Assembly: GCA_023055425.1 (NCBI GenBank)
Contig: JALGPY010000009.1
Coordinates: 17,735,775-17,799,774 of the forward strand
Direction: 5' to 3'
DNA length: 64,000 nt
DNA from: Linanthus parryae
Lineage: Eukaryota; Streptophyta; Magnoliopsida; Ericales; Polemoniaceae
Shown here: piece after piece, positions 12,020-25,069 of the stretch
Layout of the letters: every line of letters begins with the position of its first letter
How positions within the stretch are numbered: position 1 is the stretch's first letter
Translations under genes and position numbers: made by a program
Notes under the pieces: model-generated
Told to the model about the DNA's origin: nothing
Databases searched by the model: none
What the model saw: only the letters and a program-made list of their open reading frames with translations

Positions 12020-12225
12020 CCTATCTCTTTATGCTTGACTCAAAAGTCTGTTAGATTTTAAGTCTAGTTTTTTCATGAACTCATGTGTTGTTTCCTCCCA
12101 TATGAGGACTCTGTAGCCATGCTCCTCCCATATGAGGATGCTTCAATAAAAAGAATTCTCCCATATGAGAAGAATTTTACTATCTCGATCGTCTCTATTG
12201 TTTTATTTACTTGTCTGCTTACTTT
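12020..12225 (+). other. Post-pol spacer with CTCCCATATGAG repeats
   Basis: There is no ORF. Three to four copies of a CTCCCATATGAG-like motif occur between about 12097 and 12173. Confidence 0.5.
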
Positions 12226-12450
12226 ATGACGAAAGCCTATCTGCCCAGATAGCAGCTATAATATATGATGCCATGCGATCCAAGGCCTATCTGCCAAGAT
12301 AACAGCAATATTGAGTTATGATCTTAAGTGATCTAAAAGCCTATCTTCCTAGATAGCAGCAATAGTAACAATGCCCCTGTGCGAGCAAAGCCTATCTTCC
12401 TAGATAGCACCAATATTGAATGATGATCTTAAGTGATCTAAAAGCCTATA
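12226..12450 (+). repeat. Hairpin tandem repeat in the Tat 3' region, part 1
   Basis: Units of about 53-55 bp begin AAAGCCTATCTGCC. They alternate between an ATATTGAATTATGATCTTAAG type and a CCCCTGTGCGAGC type, so a pair spans about 107 bp. Each unit holds the hairpin CTATCTGCCTAGATAG (6 bp stem, GCCT loop). The array is cut by the copia insertion after 12450 and continues at 20967 and 25318. Confidence 0.85.
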
Positions 12451-13880
12451 TGTAGGGTTTTGATTCATGGATCGCGCAAACGGAAGCATAATCAAACAAA
12501 CAACCATGCAAAACCCTCCAAGGATCACAAGTCTAGATGCATAACGATAGTAAAGGTAAGAAATCATAAACACACCTTTGGGTTCTCCTTGATGACTTCA
12601 AACGCGAATAGTGTCACGTTCTCTATAGTTGATCCACGCCTAGAGTTGTTCCTAGATCTCCAATCTCCTTGGTGCTAGCCCGGAATGAAAGGAGGGTGAA
12701 GGAATCACGCAAAACGAGGCACAAAAGGGGGCTCGGCCCTCTTGTGGCGTCGGGGACGAGTGGGCGGCGGCAAGGGGGCGGCGTCCCTCTTGTTGCTTGC
12801 TCTCTCTCTCCTTTGTTCTCTCCTACTCTTGTTATGTTCTCTTTAGAGCATAAGTTGTGTGTAGGGAAGGAAGGAAGGAGGGTCCTTTATATAGTCCAAC
12901 AACTCCTTGTTAACTACCTAAATGACTTATTCTAGTCCTACTAGAATACAATTTAGTCCCTTCCTTGCAAATTAGTCCCTACTAACTTTGCAAGGGTTTG
13001 CAAAGTGATCCTTCTAATTAATCCAATTAATTAATTCCCAAATCTAGTACAACTCTATATAGCGTGTGACCCCATAGGTTCTATCTAGTTGGTAGCAACT
13101 ATTTGCTAATATGGAGCGGTTTCTAGCAAAACATCCATTCTAGCCAACTAATAGAATAGTCATCTAGACAACCTTGTACAAGTAATTGTCTCATCCCTTT
13201 GCCTCCATATCCGGATTGGACACGAGACATACAAGTCACACTCGTATATCCAATCCCTAGTTTCTCGATCCATGGAATAGCCTTATTCGTGCAAATAACA
13301 TCAATATCCCATATATTGATTTATTTGAGTATGGCCAGACATTCTATAAGCACTATCCTTCGAGTGGCCTTGGATATTTGCTCCCGTTATGTGGGAGGGG
13401 CAAATCCTCTCTACGTCCACTACGATCTCTAAGCTTGCTTCTCATTGTATCCAGTACACGCCTTTATAACTACCCAGTTACGGTGTAGCGTTTAACGCTA
13501 CCAAGATCACAATGATCCACAACTAGAATATCTAGTGACTTCAAGTCTAAGGATGACAATACCATTGTACCCGAGAAGCACTTGTGACTCAACATAACGT
13601 GCATGTAGCCTTCTCGGTGATGGGTCAATCCAGTGCAACATTCCGTAATGCACACCTATGTGTTGGATCGTGATATCTCCATATCAATCCAACCCCATAC
13701 TAGTCTATAGATGATTGTCCCATTTAATCATTATACTTGACTAGGGATATTTAAGATAAACAACACGATTGTAAATCTAAGGACTTCATTATATTAAATA
13801 TCCAATAAATAATAAATGAATTTCTAGCCAATTACAAATTCATACTAAACTAGATTGCCTCTAGGGCATCTATTCCAACA
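12451..13880 (-). repeat. 3' LTR of the copia element
   Basis: 1430 bp, pairs with 19537-20966. A TATATAAAGG core promoter lies on the minus strand near 12893-12903. Confidence 0.92.
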
Positions 13881-13891
13881 GTCTCCCACTT
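13881..13891 (-). other. Polypurine tract of the copia element
   Basis: AAGTGGGAGAC on the minus strand abuts the 3' LTR. Confidence 0.8.
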
Positions 13892-13894
13892 GCA

Positions 13895-14314
13895 CTAGAG
13901 CCAATCTGGCGCATCTCGTATGCCCATACTCCTAGTGTGCCCTTCATGCTTCCACTGCGTGAGAGGCTTCGTAAGCGGGTCTGACAGATTATCATCTGTA
14001 GGAATCTTGCATATCCGAACGTCTCCTCTATCGATAATATCTCGAATCAGATGAAACTTCCTGAGCACGTGCTTGGACTTCTGGTGCGATCTTGGTTCCT
14101 TTGATTGCGCGATCGCCCCAGTGTTGTCACAGAACAACTCCACTGGATCCGCAATGCTAGGGACCACACCAAGTTCAGAAACAAACTTTCTGATCCAAAC
14201 AGCCTCCTTTGCTGCGCCATTTGCAGCAATGTACTCAGCCTCTGTTGTAGAATCAGCTACCGTCTCTTGCTTGGAACTCTTCCAGCTCACCGCTGCTCCA
14301 TTCAGGCAAAACAC
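13895..14314 (-). pseudogene. Copia RNase H end, after an in-frame stop
   Basis: This segment is in the same frame as the large pol ORF at 14321-16816 and is split from it by one TAG codon at 14318-14320. It contains the copia RNase H motifs ADSTTEAEYIAA and LFCDNTGAIA and the C-terminal KFHLIRDII block. If the stop were read through or absent, the polyprotein would be whole here. The stop lies where related elements usually have Ser, Thr or Gly codons, so it looks like a simple point mutation. Confidence 0.85.
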
Positions 14315-14320
14315 ATATCC

Positions 14321-16816
14321 CTACTGTGATCTGAAGTCATCTCTATCGGTTTGGAAGCTTGCATCAGTGTAACCCCTTACACGCAACTCTTCCTCACCGC
14401 CAAACATCAAGAAAGCATCCTTAGTTCTTCTCAAGTACTTTAGGATGTTCTTGACAGCAATCCAGTGACTCTCACCCGGATTGGACTGGTATCTGCTTGT
14501 CATACTCAAGGCATATGACACATCTGGTCTAGTACATAACATGGCGTACATGATGGATCCTATGGCCGAGGCATAGGGAATCCTACTCATGCGTTCCTTC
14601 TCAATCTCATTGGAAGGACATCCACTCTTCGAAAGAGTGATTCCATGTGACATGGGCAAGAATCCCTTCTTGGAATCTTGCATGTTGAACCGTTTCAACA
14701 CCTTGTCAATATATGTACTTTGACTTAGGCCTAGCAACCTCTTAGATCTATCTCTATAGATCTTTATACCGAGTATATAGGCTGCTTCCCCTAAGTCCTT
14801 CATTGAGAAACACTTTCCTAGCCAATCTTTCACAGATTGCAGCATGGGAATGTCGTTTCCAATGAGTAGTATGTCATCCACATACAAGACCAGAAAAGCT
14901 ACAGAGCTCCCACTAACCTTCTTGTAAACACAAGACTCATCTTCGTTTCTGATGAAGCCAAACTCTTTGACCACTTCATCAAAACGTCGATTCCAACTCC
15001 TAGAAGCTTGCTTCAATCCATAAATGGATCGTTGCAGCTTACAGACTTTGTTGGCTTGCTTTGGATCCTCAAAACCCTCCGGCTGTATCATATACACGTC
15101 CTCGAGGAGATTCCCATAAAGGAATGCTGTTTTGACATCCATCTGCCAAATCTCATAGTCGTAGTATGCTGCAATTGCAAGTAGGATTCGGATGGATTTG
15201 GTCATTGCGACTGGTGAAAAGGTTTCATCATAGTCAATACCATGAATCTGTCTGAATCCTTTAGCTACCAATCGGCCCTTATAGGTAATCACATTACCAT
15301 CCATGTCGATCTTCTTCTTGAAGACCCATTTGCACCCTATGGGTCGCGCCCCATCAGGTGGTTCCACCAAATTCCATACTTTGTTGGTATACATGGATTC
15401 CATCTCGGATCTCATGGCTTCAAGCCACTTCTGCGAGTCTGGGCCATTCATGGCCTCCTCATAGGTAGTAGGCTCATCATCTATGAGCATCGTGTCACCG
15501 GAATCAGTCACGAGAAGTCCGTACCTCTCGGGTTCCTGGCGCACTCTACTAGATCTACGAAGCTCTTGTGTTACCTGAACAGGTGGATCCACAACTGCTT
15601 GTGATTCCTGTTCATGTTCCATAATCGGTTCAGTGATTTGTGGTTCTTGAACTTCTTCAAGTACTACATTCCTCCCACTTGCTTCTTTAGAGACAAACTC
15701 TCTTTCTAGAAACACGCCGGTCCGAGCAACAAACACTTTGTTCTCGGTTGGATTGTAGAAGTAGTATCCCTTAGTTTCCTTAGGGTACCCTACAAATTTA
15801 CACTTATCCGATTTAGGTTCTAGCTTGTCTGATTGTAAACGTTTTACATAGACATCGCAGCCCCAAATCCTCATGAACGACAGTGTGGGACGCCTCCCAC
15901 TCCACATCTCATATGGTGTTTTCATGACTGATTTAGATGGAACACGGTTAATGGTGAAAGCTGCACTTAATAGAGCGTAGCCCCAAAATGACAATGGAAG
16001 ATCAGTTTGACACATCATAGACCGAACCATATCCAATAGGGTTCGATTCCTCCTCTCGGACACGCCATTCCATTGTGGCGTTCCGGGTGGAGTGAGTTGG
16101 GACACGATCCCACACTCTCTAAGATAGTCGTCAAACTCTTGGCTCAAGTATTCTCCTCCACGATCCGATCGTAGAGCCTTGATACTTTTGCCAAGTTGCT
16201 TCTCTACTTCATTCTTGAATTCTTTGAACACTTCAAAGGATTCGGATTTTGCCCTCATAAGGTACACAAATCCATATCTACTGTAATCATCAGTAAATGT
16301 AATGAAGTAGACATAACCACCCCTGGCTGGCGTGGCAAATGGCCCACACACATCGGTATGTATGAGCGCCAATTGCTCACTAGTCCTCTCACCTTTCTTA
16401 TTGAAAGGGGACTTTGTCATTTTTCCCAATAAACAAGCCTCACATGTCTCATATGATTCAAAATCAAATGAGTCTAGTAATCCATCTTTATGGAGTCTAG
16501 ATACACGTTTCTCATTTATGTGGCCTAAACGACAATGCCATAAATAAGCAGGATTTAAATCATTTATTTCAATCCGCTTGGTATTAATGTTGTAGACAGG
16601 ATTGCTTAGATCAAGGACATAAAGTCCATTAAATAATTGCGCACTAAAATAGTGAATATTATTCAAATAAAAGGAACAACAATTGTTCTTTATTGAAATA
16701 ATAAAACCTTCCTTGTCCAAACAAGAAATAGAAATAATGTTTCTGCTCATAGCAGGCACAAAATAGCAATTATTTAATTCTAAAACTAATCCTGAAGGCA
16801 GAGATAGCTCGCACAC
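14321..16816 (-). pseudogene. pol: Copia integrase and reverse transcriptase ORF (831 codons)
   Basis: In order on the minus strand this holds the GAG-pre-integrase block (LWHCRLGHINEKR), the integrase core with HTDVCGPF, LRSDRGGEYL and NGVSERRNRT (D, D and E all present), and then reverse transcriptase with YKGRLVAKGF, VKTAFLYGNL, YGLKQASRSW and the catalytic LYVDDILLIG. It is open for 831 codons. The 5' edge meets the gag-protease ORF at a frameshift near 16815, and the 3' edge is an in-frame TAG. The integrase and polymerase active sites look complete, so only two small lesions separate this from a full copia polyprotein. Confidence 0.9.
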
Positions 16817-17846
16817 GCCTTATGGCCAACGCAGCAACCTTTGCTCCATTCCCAACGCGCAGATCTACCTCCCCTTTAGCCAATCTTTTACTTCTCTTTA
16901 GATCCTGCATATTTCGACAAATATGAGATCCACATCCAGTATCTAATACCCATGATGTAGAGACAGTTAAATTGACATCTACAACAAAAATACCTGGTGG
17001 TGGTGGAATCACTATTCCAATTCTCTTGTCCTCCAGATATTTTGGGCAGTTCCTCCTCCAGTGTCCAGGTTGACTACAGTAGTGACATTCACCCTTAGTC
17101 ACGACCTTGGCAATGCCACCAACAGGCTTAAGGGCTTGTTCCTTGGACTTGGCAACTGACTTGCCTTTGCCCTTGGAGGAAGATGCAAACTTTTTGCCCT
17201 TTCCTTTATGCACCATCATAATGGCCTTGCCCTTACCCTTGTTGATGCTCTGTTCAGCCGTCCTCAACATGTTGAGCAAATCTGGCAGTGGTTTAACGAT
17301 CTCGTTCATGTTATAGTTCATAATGAACTGTCCATAACTCTCGGGCAACGATTGCAACACGAGATCGGTTGCCAACTCTTGGCCGACCGGGAACCCAAGC
17401 CGGGCGAGATTCTCCAAGTACACGATCATTCGGAGTACATGGGGTCCCACCGGGTTCCCTTCTGCCAGATGACATTTGAACAGTGCCTTCGAGACCTCAT
17501 ACCTCTCTACCCTCGCCTGCTCTTGGAAGAGCTGCTTTAGATGTTCGATCATATCGACAGCATTCATGTTCTCATGTTGCTTCTGAAGCTCTGAGGTCAT
17601 GGTGCAAAGCATTAGGCAGGCCGCATCATTAGCGTCATCAACACGCTTTTGATACGCCTTTAAGGCAGCAGGTGTCTGATTCTCTGGACCTTCTGGAACA
17701 TGCTCCTCTATTGCGTACAGCTTCTTCTCTTGCTTGAGAACAATTCTCAAGTTTCTGTACCAATCGAGAAAGTTGGTTCCAGAGAGCTTGTCCTTCTCAA
17801 GGACAGATCGTAGGGAATGTTGTGAACTCGATGAGTTGTTTGCCAT
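16770..17846 (-). pseudogene. gag: Copia gag and protease ORF
   Basis: The start is taken at MANNSSSSQ (17846). The upstream in-frame codons lie in the leader. The gag core has the conserved GTNFLDWYRNLRIVLKQ. A lysine/glycine-rich basic stretch and the CCHC knuckle CHYCSQPGHWRRNC follow, and then the protease motif WVLDTGCGSHIC. A one-base shift near 16815 breaks the frame from the integrase part that follows, so translation would end after the protease start in a short foreign tail. Gag would form the particle; the protease would cleave the polyprotein. Confidence 0.88.
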
Positions 17847-19522
17847 TTGGAATTCTACAAAAAGGAAAATACGCAAGTTTTAGTATTTGTGAATTTTTGA
17901 CTATATTTAATAATGGCTAGTTTATCAAATATAGCTCCCACTATTTTTCTACGGATTAATAACCCTCAAGATATTAATGCGGAAAATATCCTTATATTTT
18001 CTAGTGGGCCAAGATCCATCTTTTTCATCTCCTTATGAGCTTGCTTTGGCAAGTCACCCATAATTCGATTACTTCTTAGGTAGGAACAATTCCAATTGCA
18101 TCCCATATGCAACTCTTGGTTCAATCGGGCAAATAACTCCTTATTTATCCATCCTTATGGATAATCCCAATTGATTGCCTCTAGGTTTCTTAATCAAATT
18201 AATAGCCTAGTTGTGTTCAACCTCTTATCTAAACAATTGCACATTGTTACGTGCCATCGCATTCCATCATTATGAACCAAGTCGCCATGCTTTGGCACGC
18301 ACGAACTTGATAAATAATGATGATAATGAGTGTTTAAATAACGAGAAGGCAAGAACACAATATTTTAAAATTTGAGGGATTTTTCAATTCAATTTTAATT
18401 ATTTTGTTGATCTATATCAACTAATCTATCTATTTGAGTTTGGGCACAACTCCAAATAATAGATCCGGGTTGTCTAATTATCTTATTATCCTAATTGCAT
18501 GCATCATCCATACACCAACCACACAAATAATAAGACAATAAATAAACAACCACAAAACAGAAATTAAACGTGATGTGGATATGGCCTTTTTCTAGACTAA
18601 GATAATTCCAAGCCAATGGAATTATCTATGAACCCTAAACAAACACATCTCCATGCGTCTTGATCTTTTGGTCCATCCTTCATAGTCATGTGGTGTGCTC
18701 CATGCTCCATGCTCCATCTTTTGTGGCTCCTTTTGGCTTTGGGCTTCTTTTCTCCAATCTTGGCTAACAATCTACTTTATCTAGCACTAGCTAATATCTA
18801 TACTAAATAAAATAAATCTCACAAGTTGAGAAAAAAAATGGCACGCAGGCCATAAAAACCCTAATTAATTATTACAATTAATTGATCAGCTCGCAGGCCG
18901 TAAAACCAAACCACAAAATTAAACATCCACATCAAACCACATCCTAAGGCCATATCCAATCACCATGCGATTTGCACATAAACAGTTAAAATCCAATTTT
19001 AACGCGCTTGGTCAATTTTATTTGACTTTAGAATTTCTAGGGTTAAAACGGTCCATGGGCCCAACAATCCAATTGCCCGGGCCCAAACAAAGTGAACCAT
19101 AAAGCCCTAGGGCCGGCCCGGCCCAAAACCCGCAAGCTAGGCCCGCGGGTTAGGGCCGCCCGGCCCCTTAGGGCGCCAAGCTTGGGCGGCAAGCAAGGGG
19201 GCGGTCCCCTAGGGGGCCGAACCTCCTTGTGGAGGTTGTTTCCAAAACAACCTCCTTGCTTGGAGCCCAAGTTTGGTTGTATCCTTGTTGTGGGAGAACT
19301 CCTTCTTCCCCAAGGATGCCCAAACCCTAGATCTAAGATCTTAAAATTTCTCAAACTCACCAATTCATGCATCCAATGCAATAATTGGGTCTTGTTATGA
19401 TTAATTCTTTGACAAATTGCATCCAATGCTTGATTTGTCTTGTTTTACGCGATAAACAACAAATTAAGGTGTAAAACAACAAGAATGTAACACATAAACT
19501 ACGTTTATGCTCTATGACCTGT
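17847..19522 (-). other. Untranslated leader of the copia element
   Basis: About 1.7 kb between the primer site and gag with no credible ORF. A GC-rich block with GGCCCGGCCC motifs lies at about 19060-19220, close to the primer site, and may contain packaging structure. No other feature seen. Confidence 0.6.
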
Positions 19523-19535
19523 GGCTCTGATACCA
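19523..19535 (-). other. Primer binding site of the copia element
   Basis: TGGTATCAGAGCC on the minus strand is complementary to the initiator methionine tRNA 3' end. It lies one base from the LTR. Confidence 0.85.
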
Positions 19536-19536
19536 C

Positions 19537-20966
19537 TGTAGGGTTTTGATTCATGGATCGCGCAAACGGAAGCATAATCAAACAAACAACCATGCAAAAC
19601 CCTCCAAGGATCACAAGTCTAGATGCATAACGATAGTAAAGGTAAGAAATCATAAACACACATTTGGGTTCTCCTTGATGACTTCAAACGCGAATAGTGT
19701 CACGTTCTCTATAGTTGATCCACGCCTAGAGTTGTTCCTAGATCTCCAATCTCCTTGGTGCTAGCCCGGAATGAAAGGAGGGTGAAGGAATCACGCAAAA
19801 CGAGGCACAAAAGGGGGCTCGGCCCTCTTGTGGCGTCGGGGACGAGTGGGCGGCGGCAAGGGGGCGGCGTCCCTCTTGTTGCTTGCTCTCTCTCTCCCTT
19901 GTTCTCTCCTACTCTTGTTATGTTCTCTTTAGAGCATAAGTTGTGTGTAGGGAAGGAAGGAAGGCGGGTCCTTTATATAGTCCAACAACTCCTTGTTAAC
20001 TACCTAAAGGACTTATTCTAGTCCTACTAGAATTCAATTTAGTCCCTTCCTTGCAAATTAGTCCCTACTAACTTTGCAAGGGTTTGCAAAGTGATCCTTC
20101 TAATTAATCCAATTAATTAATTCCCAAATCTAGTATAACTCTATATAGCGTGTGACCCCATAGGTTCTATCTAGTTGGTAGCAACTATTTGCTAATATGG
20201 AGCGGTTTCTAGCAAAACATCCATTCTAGCCAACTAATAGAATAGTCATCTAGACAACCTTGTACAAGTAATTGTCTCATCCCTTTGCCTCCATATCCGG
20301 ATTGGACACGAGACATACAAGTCACACTCGTATATCCAATCCCTAGTTTCTCGATCCATGGAATAGCCTTATTCGTGCAAATAACATCAATATCCCATAT
20401 ATTGATTTATTTGAGTCTGGCCAGACATTCTATAAGCACTATCCTTCGAGTGGCCTTGGATATTTGCTCCCGTTATGTGGGAGGGGCAAATCCTCTCTAC
20501 GTCCACTACGATCTCTAAGCTTGCTTCTCATTGTATCCAGTACACGCCTTTATAACTACCCAGTTACGGTGTAGCGTTTAACGCTACCAAGATCACAATG
20601 ATCCACAACTAGAATATCTAGTGACTTCAAGTCTAAGGATGACAATACCATTGTACCCGAGAAGCACTTGTGACTCAACATAACGTGCATGTAGCCTTCT
20701 CGGTGATGGGTCAATCCAGTGCAACATTCCGTAATGCACACCTATGTGTTGGATCGTGATATCTCCATATCAATCCAACCCCATACTAGTCTATAGATGA
20801 TTGTCCCATTTAATCATTATACTTGACTAGGGATATTTAAGATAAACAACACGATTGTAAATCTAAGGACTTCATTATATTAAATATCCAATAAATAATA
20901 AATGAATTTCTAGCCAATTACAAATTCATACTAAACTAGATTGCCTCTAGGGCATCTATTCCAACA
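19537..20966 (-). repeat. 5' LTR of the copia element
   Basis: 1430 bp and almost identical to 12451-13880. Confidence 0.92.
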
Positions 20967-21123
20967 CTATCTGCCTAGATAGCAGCAATAGTAACAACTC
21001 CCATGTGCGAGCAAAGCCTATGTGCCTAGATAGCACCAATATTGAATTATAATCTTAAGTAATCTAAAAGCCTATCTGCCTAGATAGCAGCGATAGTAAC
21101 AACGCCCCTGTGCGAGCAAAGCC
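20967..21123 (+). repeat. Hairpin tandem repeat in the Tat 3' region, part 2
   Basis: About three units of the array described at 12226-12450, between the copia element and the solo LTR. Confidence 0.85.
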
Positions 21124-24100
21124 TGAAACAACCCGGGATCTCGGTTCAGGGTTAAAGAGACAATAGACAACCAAAAGTAGAAATATACTATTAAGATTAC
21201 ATTTCGCTTAATGTACATAAAAAAATTTCGATAATAAGTACAATTTAAAACATAACATTTGTGATCTACTAAGTGATCTAAGTTAAGCTATACTTCTTCG
21301 TCTCGTTCCAGCGTTCCCATCCCCCACTTTGATTGACGACCTGCGGTTTTAAAATGGCAAAAGCCGACGCAGTTTTGAAGAAATTGATCAGTAAAAACTT
21401 AGTAAGTACACACTACGACATGTAAAGCAACGAGTGGCACGAAAGCATGAGTTGAAACAAATCAGAAGATTTAAACCGTAAAACTATCATATTGGAGAAT
21501 TTGGATCAACTTGAAGTAACCGAGTAACAAAAACCTCTCAATTTAATAACATTGAGAAACCACGAGTAGTTGGTAAAATATCCAGAGTAAGCAAGTTCAT
21601 TTGAACTGATAACGATAGTAGTTCATGAGTAGCCAAGATTTACAATTCATTTCAATCGATTAGGGAATATCAAGACCACAAACATCAATTTTTAATTTCG
21701 ACTTCAATCAACAGTTTAATTTAGCTGAGGCGTGTCAAGAGCCACCAGCAGGATCGATGTAAACAGAGGGATCACGAAATAATCACTAAGGGTTCCTTCT
21801 AGGGTCTATCAAACCCCATTTCACACGAGCGTTAAGGGAGCCCATTCGTCAACCCCGCTCACAACATTAGCTAAAAGGCCTTAAGTGTCGCCACCCCTAT
21901 ACCGTAGTGACCCTTACAAGTATAAGTAGCACTCTATAGCTCTATAAAACCCTTGGCCTCAATAACTTGGTACATTTTGGCTCATCGGTGGCGGATTTTC
22001 GAACATTGACGTTCTATCCAATAATAAGAAGCATTGCTTCAATGGTCTTAGCCATAAGAAAATGGAGGAACGCTTGACGCCTCCCATTAATAACAGTACT
22101 CTGTACATCGTCCTAATTCTATTAGAGGTATTTTATTTCTTCTCTTTCACATAACCAGAATCGGAATATCAAAATTTCACAAGTAATTTCCGAGAGTTCT
22201 CAAAGGAGATGAATAAAATAGTTTAACAAATTTTGAGTGGAAAACATGCATTCTCATACTATTTCATATAACAAACATTCATTTGAAACATCAAGCACAA
22301 ACGCACATTTTGATATGAAAAGGCCGTACATATGTACTTACCTCTGAGCCATGAAAGGCGCAACGCAAAGCTAGCACTCCTACAACTCTCGTCCCATATT
22401 GGTTCCGGGTCTTACGGTAAATGCAGCAACACAATACATACGTCTACTTCGAGCGATCCTTAACGTCGACTGGATATAAACAAGTCAATATATAGTCTAT
22501 TAGCATTTACCCTCTATATGAGTTTGTATGCAAGAATGCCATGGAATGCGGGTCGTGCAAGATAAATGACTAAAACGCCCCTCATACTCCAAAACTGTCT
22601 AGTTGCCCGGTCCCCAAATTATAATCATATTGGCCCAAAAACATGTAAGAATGACTCTAAACTCTCCCAGATGTACTTAGCATTGAAATCTACAACTTAC
22701 AATAATTTGCACTTAGGCCCCCAAAGTTTAGTAAAACTGCAAAAAGACCCCAACATTTGACTTGGTCAACACTAGCCCAGAATTATATACGAGTACTCCG
22801 AATACGCATACAAGACATGCTGACAAACTCCAAGTTAATAAACGAAACCCAAATCAATTCTAAGTGAAATTACTATTTTGCCCCTCCTATACAGTTCAGT
22901 CAACTAGGGTTTTTGAAAAGTCAAACTTGGTCAAACTTGATATTTAGACCCAAAATGTGAATAGGAACAAGTTTGATGAAGAACGCTAAGGCCAGAAATG
23001 TCATTTAGAGTGAGAAAATCGGAAGTCAAAGATAGGGTGAAATCATCTCAACTAGTCAACTTTGGAGCTGATTTGTGGTAAAATGAGGGAGAGTTTGGGA
23101 AATATGAAGGTGGGGTATTGAAAAGGTTATTCCAAGATTTCTAGAACATATTTGAACTCCTAAGAACTCTAAGTATTCAAAGAGATATCGCTAGTCAAAG
23201 TTGGACAAAAATTCCGAATCAACACAGTAAAATTCAAGAAAGTTTATTGAGTTCAAACTAGCAACTTTAGGCTTGATTTGTGAGAAATCCGTTACAAATT
23301 TGAACATGACCCAGAGACGATGATTTGAAGTATTATGTATCATCTTTACACAGGAGAAAACAGATCAACATTTCAGTAAGTTTTGAAGAAGATACAAGGG
23401 TTAGAAAATGGGTGTTTCACCATGACATTCTATACTTAGAAAATTCTGAGTTTTTGATAGCGAAGAACATCAATATCACAGCAACTTTTGAGCCAAAATC
23501 GGAGGGTCTAAAGTTAAAATTGGACCAAGAAATCAACACAAAAGTTGTAGCCGATTCTCCAAGGATTCCAGGAAGCTAAAGATCATTCAAAACGGACCAA
23601 AAACGAGTGAGATACAAACATTTGAACAGGGGTAGTTTTTGTACCAAAACACATGAACACCAAGAACACATTCATGAACTTCACGTTCCCCTAACTTTAG
23701 CTCAGATTTAGACATGATTAGAGATCAAATTGGACCAACAAATCAACATGAAAGTTGGAGTACTACATGCAGGGAATCCAAAGAAACAAAAATCAGATCA
23801 AGACATCAAGTATCGAGAGAGTTATATGGCCATGAACAGGGCAGGTTTTCAAGTCGGAAAACTCAACATGCACGAATCAAACTTGTCAAATTCGTTGTTA
23901 CAGTCACGATTTGACGATGCAAATGAGTTCAGGAGACGATTAGGAGCATGAACAAGCTTTTAAACGATCAAAAAGAGCAGGAATTGAAGGCTTACAAGCT
24001 CAGAGCTTTTCCGGCGGCAATGGAGGATTCCGGCGACCAACCGCTCGGTTTCCGGCACTCCACGGGCTTCTCGTCGATTTCTGGGTTGGTGGATGAGTTT

Positions 24101-24720
24101 ATCTACGTCCAGGAGGTACGGGGATGTCTTCAGGGTGAGAAAACAAGCTGGAAACGAAGGGTTTACCGAGCTCGGTGGTTATGGTGGTTTCCGGTGATGG
24201 TAGCAGTTTCCGGCGACGTGCAGCTCTGTTCCACGAGCTCTAGGTGATGCCTAGGTCAAGTAATGAGCTCCAAATCGTCTAGAGACCTCAGGGAAGGCTT
24301 GAAACTGAAGAAAAAACGGAGAGAGACAATTATCGAGCCTCCCGTCGGCCTCCCTGCCCATTCCCGTCGGGTTCTCCTACCCGAAAACCCAGCAAGCAAA
24401 TTTCGGCGACTTAGGGCATGTTCTGGTGCTTCCTGAGCTCGCCTTGGTCCCACGAATACAAAGATCAAGAATTAACAACTGATAATCAGCAGAGAGAGAG
24501 AATTTGAGGATTGAAAAGTTAGGGTTCTTCACCTTTGAATGCGATTTTCCCTCTCGATACCCAATCAAACTTTGAATTGATTTGTGCGTTTTGATCAGCG
24601 GACCGAGGGGGTGATGCGGTAGGAGCAGTTTTTGATTTGGAAGAAAGAACAGAGTGGTTGCTTTGGTGGTGGTGATGATTGTATGGTGGATTTGTGGTGG
24701 AGGAGAAGATGAGAATGATG

Positions 24721-24723
<3 letters not shown>

Positions 24724-24786
<63 letters not shown>
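24724..24786. repeat. (TC)n microsatellite
   Basis: About 31 TC units, inside the solo LTR. Confidence 0.95.
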
Positions 24787-24788
<2 letters not shown>

Positions 24789-24875
24789 AATCTGATGATG
24801 GGTAAGGTGAAGAAGATGTTGCCACCTCACCTTGAGAGGTGTCAAATTGAGTAGACAAGTGTCTCTCATGCAAAG

Positions 24876-25069
24876 GAGAAAGTATTCATTGGGGCTTGCC
24901 CCACCACTGTGGCATGCCTGCGTGGTGGGGCGCGCCATTCACCTTTTGACAAGCATGCAAAATTTAGTGGGTTCCATCTGACTAATGCATATTTGTCAGA
25001 ATGTGAATGGCGCGACCCACCACGCAGGCATGCCACAGTGGTGGGGCAAGCCCTAATGAATACTTTCTC
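24876..25069. mobile_element. Mutator-like MITE copy 1 (194 bp)
   Basis: The terminal inverted repeats of about 55 bp start GAGAAAGTATTCATTGGGG. They are flanked by the 9 bp duplication CATGCAAAG (24867-24875 and 25070-25078). It has the same family ends as 49590-49761. There is no coding capacity. Confidence 0.85.

Larger units (their letters stand above)
12451..20966 (-). mobile_element. Young Angela/BARE-like Ty1/copia retrotransposon
   Basis: This is a complete element on the minus strand with 1430 bp LTRs (12451-13880 and 19537-20966). The flanks CTATA and CTATC fit a 5 bp target duplication with one change. The 5' end reads TGTTGGAATAGATGCCCTAG, very like Angela/BARE LTRs. A TGGTATCAGAGCC primer site and an AAGTGGGAGAC polypurine tract are in place. 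Only about 7 of 1430 LTR positions differ (about 0.5%), suggesting a few hundred thousand years or less. Coding is nearly intact: one frameshift and one stop seen. Confidence 0.92.

Noticed and set aside
12226..12450. Repeat-spacer pattern with hairpins resembling a CRISPR array
   Set aside because: The sequence is plant nuclear. Whole units, not just the hairpins, are repeated, the so-called spacers are two recurring types, and no cas-like genes exist. It is a retroelement tandem repeat.
12460..12935. Plus-strand ORFs duplicated at 19546-20021
   Set aside because: They lie in the two copia LTRs, on the strand opposite to transcription. Duplication is explained by the LTR pair.
24519..24938. 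Overlapping ORFs with repeated RE or SL residues
   Set aside because: Products of the (TC)n microsatellite in the solo LTR.
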